Shown piece after piece: positions 49,657 to 57,117 of a stretch of DNA of 64,000 nucleotides. Below the pieces are notes generated by a model that was given only the letters and a program-made list of their open reading frames with translations, had not been told where the DNA came from and did not search any database. Made by a program: the position numbers and the translations under genes. Each line of letters starts with the position of its first letter. Position 1 is the stretch's first letter. The stretch comes from Candidatus Saccharimonadota bacterium (GTDB lineage Bacteria; Patescibacteriota; Saccharimonadia; Saccharimonadales; Saccharimonadaceae): NCBI GenBank assembly GCA_028286285.1, contig JAQBRV010000001.1, positions 62,001 through 126,000 of the forward strand, read 5' to 3'.

Positions 49657-50484
49657 GTGATCAAAGTGTCAACAGCGCACATAGTCATTGGAGGAATAAC
49701 TGTTCTCGGTGCAGGAACTGTCCTGGTGAGTGGCATCTTTGGCGGCATCAGTGCTGGTCAGATAATGTCGAGTACCGCGTCTGGCCTTGGCCAGTTCGGT
49801 GGCTTCGTGAAAACCACGGGCGTCATCGGCCTGGTAATCACGATACTCATCCTCTTGGTAAGATTCAACATCATCAGGGTGTTGATGATCCAGGAAGGTG
49901 AGACAGCACTCCTCATCCGACGAGGCAAGGTCGTCATCAGTAAGAAGACCCAGCTGCCGCGTATCCTCAACCCAGGTCGCTACCAGATACATGTCGCTAT
50001 CCTCCGTCACATCGCTATCGTGAGCAATCGCGAACGCGTCATTGACCTTGGATCGCTTCCTGTAACAATCGGGGGCATTACTTGGGTGGTACCGCTCTCG
50101 CTGGTGTGGCGCATCATGGGTGACCCGAAGAGTCTGCGCGACGCCCTCATCAGGGTGTCAGACGGAAATCGTTTCGACGAGAAGTTCGGCGCTCTCGAGA
50201 ATATGGTGAAGGAGCAGTGCGTCGCCGGTTTGGCCTTCGCCTTCAAGCAAGGTACTACTGGAGCCGATGGCGGCCCTCCGATCATCGACTTCGGCCTCGT
50301 GCATGAAGACGTGGAAAATCGCCTAAAGGCATACGGGTGCAACTATGACCAGTTGCTTGAAGCACCGATGTACCGCTACGCCGATCAACATGGCAAAGAT
50401 GGCCAGCTGTCGATTGCCGAGGCCATCAAGGACTCGATGACCCAACTGTCCATCATTCTGTCGTCCACCCCTCGCGCAAATTGA
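49657..50484 (+). CDS. Membrane protein with SPFH/band-7-like domain, 275 aa, GTG start
   Basis: Two N-terminal hydrophobic segments (IVIGGITVLGAGTVLVSGIF and TTGVIGLVITILILLV) precede a soluble domain that looks like the start of a band-7/SPFH domain: MIQEGETALLIRRGKVV, LNPGRYQIHV and RERVIDLGSLPVTIGGITWV. SPFH proteins organise membrane microdomains. The start is placed at GTG 49657 because GGGAGGTGAT lies 5-8 nt upstream; the longer frame from 49591 is not supported. Codon use is richer in G+C than the adjacent genes, and a GC-rich hairpin follows, as with other orphans here. Confidence 0.62.
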   Translation: MIKVSTAHIVIGGITVLGAGTVLVSGIFGGISAGQIMSSTASGLGQFGGFVKTTGVIGLVITILILLVRFNIIRVLMIQEGETALLIRRGKVVISKKTQLPRILNPGRYQIHVAILRHIAIVSNRERVIDLGSLPVTIGGITWVVPLSLVWRIMGDPKSLRDALIRVSDGNRFDEKFGALENMVKEQCVAGLAFAFKQGTTGADGGPPIIDFGLVHEDVENRLKAYGCNYDQLLEAPMYRYADQHGKDGQLSIAEAIKDSMTQLSIILSSTPRAN

Positions 50485-50508
50485 GGTAAAGACGATAGAC
50501 CACACATC

Positions 50509-50541
50509 AACCCCTGGCTGGAGCCCCGCTCGCCGGGGGTT
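50509..50541 (+). terminator. Stem-loop after the SPFH-like gene
   Basis: AACCCCTGG...CCGGGGGTT with a GC-rich interior. No clear T tract follows, so termination efficiency is uncertain. Confidence 0.5.
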
Positions 50542-50563
50542 CAGTCATATCCAGGAGTAATTT

Positions 50564-50583
50564 AAAACCGGCCAGATGGCCGG
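50564..50583 (-). terminator. Terminator of tRNA-Ser(CGA)
   Basis: Minus strand CCGGCCA-TC-TGGCCGG followed by TTTTAAATT, 13 nt beyond the tRNA 3' end. Confidence 0.8.
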
Positions 50584-50595
50584 ATATTAATTTCA

Positions 50596-50686
50596 TGGCG
50601 GAGAGGAAGAGATTCGAACTCTCGGTGGATGTTTAGTCCACACCGCTTTTCGAGAGCGGCACCTTCAACCACTCGGACACCTCTCC
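50596..50686 (-). tRNA. tRNA-Ser (CGA)
   Basis: 91 nt with encoded CCA. Acceptor GGAGAGG/CCTCTCC, anticodon stem CCGCT/AGCGG with loop CTCGAAA giving CGA, long variable arm and T-arm AGTTCGAATCT. Reads UCG. Confidence 0.95.
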
Positions 50687-50724
50687 GTTCCCTCTATCAT
50701 ACCAGAGAGAAGGGAGAGTTTTGG

Positions 50725-52320
50725 CTAGAGAAGTTCGTCTTTTTTATTGTTGAGAAATACCATCCACTGCCGGACGAGTCGGACGATAGTTTTGAGTGGT
50801 AGGTCAATCACAACATCGAGAATTTGTGCCATGATATTCAGCTGCCCGAAACGATAGGATATCTTTTGGCCGACAAAGATAAATGGGGCGTAGAGAAAAT
50901 CCCGGATCAGAGCGATGAAGCCCTGGCTCGTATTGACCAGTTCGAGCTCTTTGATCTGGAGGGTGAGGCGATACCCCAAGAAACTGGCGGTTGAAAGGAA
51001 GATGATAAAGATCACTGCCTGGACGATATTGAAATCGAGAGCGATCAGGCGCGTCGATACCAGATAAAACACACCGAGAAATACCGCGATGTAAATAATA
51101 TTGAAAACGAGAGTATTGCCAGTTGACTCGGCGTATTTCAGAGTAGGCGTACGCCCCTCCGATTCCTTATACACCATGCCCATAATGTATTTGGTCAGAG
51201 CTTTCTTGTTTGGCTCGCCAGGAAGCTTGAACGTAAGGGCGGTCAGCGCCAAAAATAGTGGGGGGAAGAGAAGATTAATGATCAGCGGCACGATAATGAT
51301 CGAACCGGTCACGACAATGTCGTACGGAATCTCAACCAGCATACCGATGATAGCCTTGGTGATCAATAGAAAAAGGATACTTTTTATGACGCCATTGTTG
51401 ACGCTTTTTCTAACGGCCTGGTATTCCTTGTCAATCTGTTGTTCGATCACATTCATCAGCTGCGACTGGTTGTGTAGATCGATCGCCAAATTATCGTTTT
51501 TTTGCTCGAAAAAGGCTGAGCGCAAAATACGCAGCGGCGCGCCATTTTTATTGATAAACCGCGACAATCGTACGGCTGAGCGCAGCGCTGACAACTGATC
51601 GTACTTGGTATTGAATTCGATGAAATGGGCTGTCTTGGTAGAGCCGACCGAGTAGAGGTCGAGCAGTCCGCTTCTGATGTTGGCATCGTCTGATTTCAGT
51701 AGGGCTTTATGAATCCCGATGTAGAGCAGGGTGGGGTAATCTGAGGCGTCAATTGATTCCTCGGGCAAGATGATCGTTTTGTAGTCGATAAGTTTCGTAA
51801 AATGAGCATGCGCGAAGTGGGCAAATGACAGAATCCGGATGGGGTTATTAAATAACTGTTCGGATTTCACCGACAGAATATCCAGTACCCATTTTTCGGC
51901 CTTTTCAACCGACACATCGGCGTGTTTATCGCGAATCTTCCAAAAAACTTGGTAATATTCGCCGATTAGATCGTCGAGTTTTGCGATCATCGACACCGGA
52001 ATCGTGTCGTTGGCCAGATATTCAGCCTGAGTCAGCTCAATAATCAGCTCCTCTGCCAGCTTGGTCTGGTCTCGTTTGTTAATAAACGACAGGTTGCGTT
52101 TGTAAAACCTCAGGATTGCCCGTTGTAGTAGTAGGTGATCTTCGATATTTTCAGAGGCGTTACGGAGCTGTTCGTACGCAAATAAAATGACGTTGGCCAC
52201 GTTCGACACATGCACGGTTTCTTCGTGCTTGGTCGACTGCAGGTAGGTGTCGTAGGACGAGATATTCTTGGTGGATTGCTTTAGCAAGTCCCCCAACTCG
52301 GTAGTATTGCTCTTGTTCAC
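50725..52320 (-). CDS. Hypothetical membrane protein, 531 aa
   Basis: Not recognised. The first ~300 residues are a helical soluble region (AYEQLRNASENIEDHLLLQR and SDDANIRSGLLDLYSVG are examples), followed by about four to five membrane helices between 300 and 460, including SIIIVPLIINLLFPPLFLAL and FNIIYIAVFLGVFYLVS, and a C-terminal amphipathic part with IRDFLYAPFIFVGQKISYRF. Start is GTG at 52320 with TATAAT ending 8 nt upstream. Alone in its transcription unit. Confidence 0.82.
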   Translation of the reverse strand: MNKSNTTELGDLLKQSTKNISSYDTYLQSTKHEETVHVSNVANVILFAYEQLRNASENIEDHLLLQRAILRFYKRNLSFINKRDQTKLAEELIIELTQAEYLANDTIPVSMIAKLDDLIGEYYQVFWKIRDKHADVSVEKAEKWVLDILSVKSEQLFNNPIRILSFAHFAHAHFTKLIDYKTIILPEESIDASDYPTLLYIGIHKALLKSDDANIRSGLLDLYSVGSTKTAHFIEFNTKYDQLSALRSAVRLSRFINKNGAPLRILRSAFFEQKNDNLAIDLHNQSQLMNVIEQQIDKEYQAVRKSVNNGVIKSILFLLITKAIIGMLVEIPYDIVVTGSIIIVPLIINLLFPPLFLALTALTFKLPGEPNKKALTKYIMGMVYKESEGRTPTLKYAESTGNTLVFNIIYIAVFLGVFYLVSTRLIALDFNIVQAVIFIIFLSTASFLGYRLTLQIKELELVNTSQGFIALIRDFLYAPFIFVGQKISYRFGQLNIMAQILDVVIDLPLKTIVRLVRQWMVFLNNKKDELL

Positions 52321-52343
52321 TGCTACACATTATACCACTCTCT

Positions 52344-52532
52344 CGACACGATATCGCCCCGACAGGGTCGGGTCTCTTCCGTCCACTCGCAAAAGGAAAC
52401 AGCCCGACACGATATCGGGCTAAAGCCCTCTTCCGTTTGCTTGCCAGAAAAATACTTCTTGCCTTTCTGGCTGCGATGCACTTCGCCAAACGTGTGGCTA
52501 TGGTATTTTGCTAAAGCAAAATCCCACCACAC
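52344..52532. other. Cluster of stem-loops between the 531-aa gene and tRNA-Arg
   Basis: Contains CCCGA...TCGGG (52402-52418), GCCAGAAA/TTTCTGGC (52443-52471), and a long hairpin GTGTGG...CCACAC with inner ATTTTGC-TAAA-GCAAAAT (52492-52532). CGACACGATATCG occurs twice (52344-52356, 52404-52416), and CCCGACACGAT is shared with the T-arm of the nearby tRNA-Arg. No reading frame with support. May be decayed tRNA copies or a structured RNA. Confidence 0.45.
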
Positions 52533-52551
52533 ATTCAAAGTCGACCAAATA

Positions 52552-52591
52552 CCAAGAAAATAACCCCACAGAAGTGAGGTTATTTTCTTGG
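52552..52591 (-). terminator. Terminator overlapping the 3' end of tRNA-Arg
   Basis: CCAAGAAAATAACC...GGTTATTTTCTTGG, a stem of about 14 bp beginning within the CCA end of tRNA-Arg; the T-rich 3' arm can serve termination. Confidence 0.7.
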
Positions 52592-52665
52592 TGAACCCGA
52601 CACGATTCGAACGTGTGGCCTTCGGCTCCGCAAGCCGACGCTCTATCCAGCTGAGCTACGGGTCC
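52589..52665 (-). tRNA. tRNA-Arg (GCG)
   Basis: 77 nt with CCA. Acceptor GGACCCG, D-arm GCTCAGCTGGATAGAGC, anticodon stem TCGGC/GCCGA with loop TTGCGGA giving GCG, T-arm ACACGTTCGAATCGTGT. Reads CGC/CGU. Most bacteria use ACG edited to ICG for this box. Confidence 0.94.
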
Positions 52666-52808
52666 AAACGCAGCGATACCCATGATAAATCATACATAAC
52701 GCCGCTGTTCGTGTAACTAGAAGGTGCTTTCGGTCGTGCCTATCAGGCAGCGACGAACATCGGCTATTGTAGCACGGTATCAGGGGCGCGTGCAATCATA
52801 GATATCAC

Positions 52809-53474
52809 CTAGAGACCGAGTAATCGGACGATTTTATCAAAGGCATCGAGCTTGAGTGGTTGCATCGGCAGCCGCACACCCAGAAGGTCGACAACGGCTT
52901 CGCCTTTATCCGCAGGAAAGTACACGGTGAGGCTCGGTCGGAATCGGCGAACAGGAATAAACACTACCGAATACTCATGGTCGTCGTGAATTACCCCAAA
53001 GCTCTTGAATTCTGCAAACGGATGGAGGGTGTCGTTGATATACAGACCTTTACCACTCAAAACATAGTCCATCATGCGCGGTGGACGATGCGAATAGGCG
53101 ACGAGGGCAACCGCCATAACGGGGATAAGTAGGGCGAATGTCCATGATTGCATGAGAAAAATCGCGGCAGCGGTGAGTCCGATGACCACCAGGCCAAAAA
53201 CAACGAACCACAGTGGATTCTTTTCGTGATGTAAGTACTCGGGAGCTTGCCACTGCACCGGTTCTTGTTCTGGCTGCCGAGGGGCAGCGGGCTCCTGAGC
53301 GGGAGTGGGCGTCTCCTCCTCACTCGGCGCCGCTGGAGCAGGAGTGACGGCGGGCGACGTCTCGGCGACCGGCTGAGGTTCGCTTGCTACACCGGGATCC
53401 TCCACGGGAGCAGGGGAAAAATAGTTAGTGGCTTGTGGCTGTTGAAAATCGCTTTTTTGATCCTCTGGTTGCAT
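52809..53474 (-). CDS. Hypothetical membrane protein with Pro/Glu-rich N-terminus, 221 aa
   Basis: Not recognised as a named family. Residues 1-85 are Pro/Ala/Glu/Gln-rich and disordered; two adjacent TM helices follow (FVVFGLVVIGLTAAAIFLM and FALLIPVMAVALVAY, about 88-130); the last 90 residues form a soluble domain with KGLYINDTLHPFAEFKSFGV and VVFIPVRRFRPSLTVYFP, resembling PH-like/YdbS-type domains. Likely cytoplasmic-facing. TATACT ends exactly 6 nt before the ATG. It is next to the first VirB2-like pilin gene but in its own unit. Confidence 0.8.
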   Translation of the reverse strand: MQPEDQKSDFQQPQATNYFSPAPVEDPGVASEPQPVAETSPAVTPAPAAPSEEETPTPAQEPAAPRQPEQEPVQWQAPEYLHHEKNPLWFVVFGLVVIGLTAAAIFLMQSWTFALLIPVMAVALVAYSHRPPRMMDYVLSGKGLYINDTLHPFAEFKSFGVIHDDHEYSVVFIPVRRFRPSLTVYFPADKGEAVVDLLGVRLPMQPLKLDAFDKIVRLLGL

Positions 53475-53480
53475 GAGATT

Positions 53481-53486
53481 AGTATA
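53481..53486 (-). promoter_or_regulatory. -10 element of the 221-aa membrane protein gene, leaderless geometry
   Basis: TATACT on the minus strand, 6 nt from the ATG at 53474. Confidence 0.65.
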
Positions 53487-53511
53487 CCACGGTTACGCTT
53501 AGAATGAAGGG

Positions 53512-53931
53512 TTAGACGCTGCCGCCACCAGAGAGGCCGCTGCCATTTGTGAAGCTACTGATCACGAAGTTAATGATGGCGTAAGCTAGGATGGCCACGA
53601 TAACACCAACAACCGCGTACAAAATAGTGTTCTTAGCGGCATTGACCGCACTACTATCTCCGCCGGACACGACGTAGCGCAGTCCGCCAACGATAATCAT
53701 AATGACCGAAATCGCTCCGAGCACAAAGAGAAGGGTGTTGGTGATTGTTTTGAAAATACCGCTACTTCCAAACAGATCAGAGGTCTGGTCGGTGCCTTGG
53801 GCAGAATTGGCACCGCCCTGGATGGTGAGATCGGCCGCAAATGACGGCGCTACCAGTAGAACATTACAGGCAATAACTGCCATAACAGCGATGGCTGGGG
53901 TAAAACGAACGAGTGATGCGACGATTTTCAT
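53512..53931 (-). CDS. VirB2-like T4SS pilin, paralog 1
   Basis: Small secreted/membrane pilin of the type IV secretion 'T4SS pilin' family. 139 residues: signal peptide (VMAVIACNVLLVAPSFA, cut after AFA-like site near 33), a short linker with Ser/Gln/Gly, then two TM helices, ITNTLLFVLGAISVIMIIVG and ILYAVVGVIVAILAYAIINF, separated by GLRYVVSGGDSSAVNAAK. This layout is shared with six more genes between 55.8 and 58.5 kb. Separated from them by tRNA-Ser genes, comF and hsp20, so it is a dispersed copy. Confidence 0.88.
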   Translation of the reverse strand: MKIVASLVRFTPAIAVMAVIACNVLLVAPSFAADLTIQGGANSAQGTDQTSDLFGSSGIFKTITNTLLFVLGAISVIMIIVGGLRYVVSGGDSSAVNAAKNTILYAVVGVIVAILAYAIINFVISSFTNGSGLSGGGSV

Positions 53932-54017
53932 ATATTTTTAGTATCTCCTACGTATGTTTATACCAAAACGCACCGGAATAGTCTACTCTCCGCCTCTGTT
54001 TTATGCTACAATTATTT

Positions 54018-54156
54018 TTGTTCTCATAAGTGCCGTAGGCACTGCATTTTTATCAAACCAAGACTTGTCTGTTTGATAAAATGAGAGGAGACGTAACGAA
54101 AGGTGACGGCTTTAATCGCTTGCGATTGAAGCGAAAACCTGGAGTGAACGTCGACG
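54018..54156 (+). other. Structured 5' leader of tRNA-Ser(GCT)
   Basis: A -10-like TACAAT at about 54006-54011 predicts transcription through three hairpins: AGTGCC-GTA-GGCACT, an 11-bp stem TTTTATCAAAC/GTTTGATAAAA, and GCTTTAATCGC/GCGATTGAAGC, before the tRNA at 54157. No reading frame has support. Either an extended tRNA precursor or a separate small RNA. The stretch 53932-54005 holds only promoter-like AT-rich sequence. Confidence 0.4.
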
Positions 54157-54250
54157 AGGAGGAGTACCCAAGTGGCTGAAGGGGACGGTTTGCTAAATCG
54201 TTAGTACGGAGAGATCTGTAGCGGGAGTTCGAATCTCCCCTCCTCCGCCA
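54157..54250 (+). tRNA. tRNA-Ser (GCT)
   Basis: 94 nt with CCA. Acceptor GGAGGAG/CTCCTCC, anticodon stem ACGGT/ATCGT with loop TTGCTAA giving GCT, long variable arm, T-arm GAGTTCGAATCTC. Reads AGC/AGU. Confidence 0.95.
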
Positions 54251-54287
54251 AATAAAATTCACGACCTTATGGTCGTGTATTTTATTT
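54251..54287 (+). terminator. Terminator of tRNA-Ser(GCT)
   Basis: CACGACC-TTAT-GGTCGTG followed by TATTTTATTT, immediately after the CCA end. Confidence 0.85.
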
Positions 54288-54306
54288 AACTGAGGGGGGA
54301 TCCGAA

Positions 54307-54340
54307 CTCGCGGTACGCATCACTCTGTGATGCCCGCGAG
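54307..54340. other. Strong hairpin between two convergent tRNA-Ser genes
   Basis: CTCGCGG (54307-54313) pairs with CCGCGAG (54334-54340) and inner GCATCAC (54317-54323) with GTGATGC (54327-54333), a nearly continuous 14-bp stem. No T tract. CCGAACTCGCGG next to it echoes the T-arm of the neighbouring tRNA-Ser(TGA), so it may be a decayed tRNA fragment. Confidence 0.4.
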
Positions 54341-54361
54341 TCCAGATCTCAACCCGAGGCA

Positions 54362-54397
54362 AGAAAAATAACGACCGTCTGGTCGTTATTTTTCTTG
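54362..54397 (-). terminator. Terminator of tRNA-Ser(TGA)
   Basis: AAGAAAAATAACGACC-GTCT-GGTCGTTATTTTTCTT; on the minus strand it directly follows the tRNA 3' end and has a T-rich 3' arm. Confidence 0.85.
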
Positions 54398-54483
54398 GCG
54401 GAGAGGGCGAGATTCGAACTCGCGGTGAGTTGCCCCACGCTTGTTTTCAAGACAAGTACCTTAAACCACTCGGTCACCTCTCC
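54397..54483 (-). tRNA. tRNA-Ser (TGA)
   Basis: 87 nt with CCA. Acceptor GGAGAGG/CCTCTCC, anticodon stem CTTGT/ACAAG with loop CTTGAAA giving TGA, long variable arm and T-arm GAGTTCGAATCTC. Reads UCA and other UCN codons. Confidence 0.95.
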
Positions 54484-54520
54484 TCGAGATGTGGTTCCGA
54501 ACTATATTAACAGATACAGC

Positions 54521-55189
54521 TCATTCCGTCGAGACTTGGCGAGCCACTACCGCCACCCATACTTCCGGAGCGCCAGCATCCTTTAGAATCTGCGCCGCGT
54601 AGTGCAGGGTAGAGCCTGTTGTGATTATGTCATCGACAATAAGATATGGTCTATTGGAGGCGATGGGGGAGTCGAGCCGAAACGCCTGCTTGGCCTGCGC
54701 GATGCGATCACGTCGACTGGCACCGAGTTGTTTCGAAGATGTTTTCCTCGCCAATACACTGCGGTGTTCAAAACCCCCAAGCTTGGCGACGCGCCTGGAA
54801 ATAAGCAGGGTATGGTCATATCCCCTCTGGCGAACATGGGAAGCAACCGCGGGGATTGGCACGACGATCGTATTACTCGGTAGTTCTGGTAGACATCCCC
54901 CCAGTACATCGGCTAGCGGACGATAACAAGCTTTTGCCCGTTCAAACTTGAAAGCGTCAATCAGCCGTAGAAGCGCGTCAGTGCGCTCACCCACGCACCA
55001 GGCTCTTGAATACGGCGCGCGACATGATATACATATACCGTTTTTGCCGCCTGCGCGTCCGCATATGATGCAGGCTGCAAATGACTCACTTTCGATGTTA
55101 TATTTACAATTACTACATAACGGGCGTCCAAGTTTGCCACACTCAAAACAGGGGTGAGGAGCGATAAAACCGAGGAGTGAATCAATCAT
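54521..55189 (-). CDS. comF: ComF family phosphoribosyltransferase-fold protein
   Basis: Competence-associated protein used in DNA uptake and recombination in transformable bacteria. 222 residues: an N-terminal double zinc finger (CFECGKLGRPLCSNC and CIICGRAGG...CISC), an amidophosphoribosyltransferase-like domain with VVPIPAVASHVRQRGYDH and the PRPP loop YLIVDDIITTGSTLHYAA near 190. All zinc cysteines are intact, in contrast to DnaG. Together with the type IV prepilin at 28.7 kb it hints at natural transformation. Confidence 0.94.
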   Translation of the reverse strand: MIDSLLGFIAPHPCFECGKLGRPLCSNCKYNIESESFAACIICGRAGGKNGICISCRAPYSRAWCVGERTDALLRLIDAFKFERAKACYRPLADVLGGCLPELPSNTIVVPIPAVASHVRQRGYDHTLLISRRVAKLGGFEHRSVLARKTSSKQLGASRRDRIAQAKQAFRLDSPIASNRPYLIVDDIITTGSTLHYAAQILKDAGAPEVWVAVVARQVSTE

Positions 55190-55220
55190 TGTACTTTTTA
55201 CGTTTCCACCGTCTGTTTTA

Positions 55221-55249
55221 TTGATTATATCCTACATAAGGGTTATACT
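55221..55249 (+). promoter_or_regulatory. Promoter of hsp20
   Basis: TTGATT (55221-55226), 17-nt spacer, TATACT (55244-55249). No CIRCE or other heat-shock operator is visible around it. Confidence 0.75.
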
Positions 55250-55295
55250 GAAGAAGACTATTTGTCAATAGAGCCTAGAGAAAGTGGAGGATATC

Positions 55296-55763
55296 ATGGC
55301 CCGGAAACAAAACGACGATTTACTTATTGAGGATGAACTTGCAGCCGCATTTCTGACTGATGAGGATCTCACACCAACCGATACGGCAGCACCGACGTCT
55401 GCGACCGACGAAAACTGGGAGGAAAGTGAAGACGATTTCCCAGGACAGCTTGCTGTTGACGTCTACGAGACAGAAGAAAAGCTGGTAGTTAAAGCTCGTA
55501 CAGCGGGGGTCAACAAAGAAGACCTCGATGTCAGCATCTCTGATGGCATTTTGACCATCAGTGGTACGCTATCGAGCGGTGACGACAGCGACGCAACCAA
55601 CTGGCACATTCAAGAATGTTACTGGGGCGAATTTAGCCGCACCGTGGCACTACCGGTTGCCGTCAAGGAAGAAGAAGTCGACGCAGTCCTAAAAGACGGT
55701 GTTCTGACTATCAGCTTCAACAAGATCAAATCAGAGCAAGCCAAGAAAATTACAATTCAGTAG
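55296..55763 (+). CDS. Small heat shock protein (Hsp20/alpha-crystallin)
   Basis: ATP-independent holdase. 155 residues: an acidic, disordered N-terminal arm of about 50 residues, then the alpha-crystallin domain with LAVDVYETEEKLVVKARTAG, VNKEDLDVSISDGILTISG and DAVLKDGVLTISFNKI (the conserved A-x-L-K-x-G-V-L motif). It lacks a clear I-x-I tail beyond KKITIQ. The start is ATG 55296 with GGAGG 6 nt upstream; an ATG four codons earlier overlaps that site. Own promoter and strong terminator. Confidence 0.93.
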   Translation: MARKQNDDLLIEDELAAAFLTDEDLTPTDTAAPTSATDENWEESEDDFPGQLAVDVYETEEKLVVKARTAGVNKEDLDVSISDGILTISGTLSSGDDSDATNWHIQECYWGEFSRTVALPVAVKEEEVDAVLKDGVLTISFNKIKSEQAKKITIQ

Positions 55764-55778
55764 TTTCTAGCCACCCAT

Positions 55779-55813
55779 AAAAATAGACCCTCGTATACCA
55801 GGGTCTATTTTTA
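55779..55813. terminator. Bidirectional terminator between hsp20 and a pilin gene
   Basis: AAAAATAGACCCT...AGGGTCTATTTTT, with an 8-nt loop; serves both convergent units. Confidence 0.92.
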
Positions 55814-55826
55814 TGTTGAGAAACTA

Positions 55827-56252
55827 CTAGGGGGCTGCGGTACCCGTAAAGCTTCCGAGAACGAAGTTGACTACTGCATAAGCAAGAAGGGCAACGATGA
55901 TACCGACGATGGCGTAGAGGATTGTGTTCTTGGCACTGGTCACGGCCGCACTATCACCACCGGATACGGTGTAGCGGATACCGCCGATGATTAGCATAAT
56001 AACCGAGATTGCTCCAATAATGAACAGGAGTACGTTGGTGACTGTCTTGAAGATACCATTTGCACCAAATAGATCTGCTTGCTGCTCATTTCCTTGAGCA
56101 CTGCCAGCTCCACATGTGGCACTTAGATCGGTAGGGTCGGCACAGGCTGCCGCACTGGCCGATTGAACTGCAGGTGTAGCAAGACTTACCCCAAGAGCAA
56201 GTATTGGCACAAGCAAAAGACCTTGCAGGCTTTTCTTAATAATATTCTTCAT
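55827..56252 (-). CDS. VirB2-like T4SS pilin, paralog 2
   Basis: 141 residues. Signal peptide GLLLVPILALGVSLATPAVQ, a short Cys-containing linker (ACADPTDLSATCGAG), then VTNVLLFIIGAISVIMLIIG and ILYAIVGIIVALLAYAVVNF flanking GIRYTVSGGDSAAVTSAK. Closest to paralog 1, including the shared NEQQADLFGANGIFKTVTN-like stretch before TM1. The two cysteines may form a disulfide. SD AAGGAA upstream of the ATG; 76 bp downstream of paralog 3 on the same strand, so possibly the end of the same unit. Confidence 0.88.
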   Translation of the reverse strand: MKNIIKKSLQGLLLVPILALGVSLATPAVQSASAAACADPTDLSATCGAGSAQGNEQQADLFGANGIFKTVTNVLLFIIGAISVIMLIIGGIRYTVSGGDSAAVTSAKNTILYAIVGIIVALLAYAVVNFVLGSFTGTAAP

Positions 56253-56328
56253 TGTTTATAATTCCTTTCCTAGAATTGTTCTACATACAGTTATAGCAAA
56301 TATGTCTTGGTTTGTTAAGGGGTGCGCT

Positions 56329-56721
56329 TTATGCAAATTGAATGAGGACAAAGTTGACGATTGCGTAGGCTAGTAGTGCCACGACGAGTCCCACGATAGA
56401 ATAGAGAATGGTATTCTTTGCACTCGTAATTGCGCTAGAGTCGCCGTTCGAAGTAGTGTAGCGAATACCCCCGACGATAATCATGATGACCGCGATGGCT
56501 CCAAGGATAAACAGGAGAATATTGACAACTGTTTTTATCTGATCCACTAGTGATGTATTGCCCGACCCCGTCTTGATGTCTGATCCTGCTTCAATACAGT
56601 CACGTGCCGAAGAAGTTGAATCACATACCGCCCCAGCATTTGTTACACCGACTACCATTGGTACAGCCAATACCCCTATCGTTATTAACATTGATGAAAT
56701 GATCGTTTGTAGTTTTTTCAT
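56329..56721 (-). CDS. VirB2-like T4SS pilin, paralog 3
   Basis: 130 residues: signal peptide MLITIGVLAVPMVVGVTNAG, linker with two Cys (AVCDSTSSARDC), TM1 VVNILLFILGAIAVIMIIVG, loop GIRYTTSNGDSSAITSAK and TM2 ILYSIVGLVVALLAYAIVNF. Twelve bp separate it from the next gene upstream, so it belongs to the operon running from 58455 to at least here. Very similar to paralogs 1, 2 and 4. Confidence 0.88.
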   Translation of the reverse strand: MKKLQTIISSMLITIGVLAVPMVVGVTNAGAVCDSTSSARDCIEAGSDIKTGSGNTSLVDQIKTVVNILLFILGAIAVIMIIVGGIRYTTSNGDSSAITSAKNTILYSIVGLVVALLAYAIVNFVLIQFA

Positions 56722-56733
56722 ATTATTTTCTCC

Positions 56734-57117
56734 TTAGAACATTTTTATTACAAAATTTACAATCGCCCACGCCAACATCGCTACCACGAGTCCAATAACA
56801 GCGTAGACGATGGTATCTTTTGCACTCTTGATACCGGCCGCCTCGCCATTTGAGGTCGTGTAGCGAATACCGCCCACAATAATCATGATGACTGCAATGG
56901 CGGCAAGAATATACAAGAGAATATTTACGACTGTCTGAATCAATCCACCGACATCATCGCCCTTATTTTGACATACTGTCGTGTTATTGCTACCGGCCGC
57001 GTTACAGGCTGGGAAAAGATTGACTGCCCCTACGTTTGAGGCTGGCATCGCCAGGGGTACGGCAACAGTCATTAGTATCAAGAAAGGAACGAGTAGACGT
57101 GAGATTATTTTTTTCAT
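56734..57117 (-). CDS. VirB2-like T4SS pilin, paralog 4
   Basis: 127 residues: signal peptide LLVPFLILMTVAVPLAMPAS, linker with two Cys (FPACNAAGSNNTTVCQ), TM1 VVNILLYILAAIAVIMIIVG, loop GIRYTTSNGEAAGIKSAK and TM2 IVYAVIGLVVAMLAWAIVNF. Its start overlaps the stop of paralog 5 (TAATG), indicating translational coupling within the pilin operon. Confidence 0.88.
   Translation of the reverse strand: MKKIISRLLVPFLILMTVAVPLAMPASNVGAVNLFPACNAAGSNNTTVCQNKGDDVGGLIQTVVNILLYILAAIAVIMIIVGGIRYTTSNGEAAGIKSAKDTIVYAVIGLVVAMLAWAIVNFVIKMF

Noticed and set aside
52498-52683. Open reading frame across tRNA-Arg(GCG)
   Set aside because: It overlaps the whole tRNA and terminator; coding is not credible.
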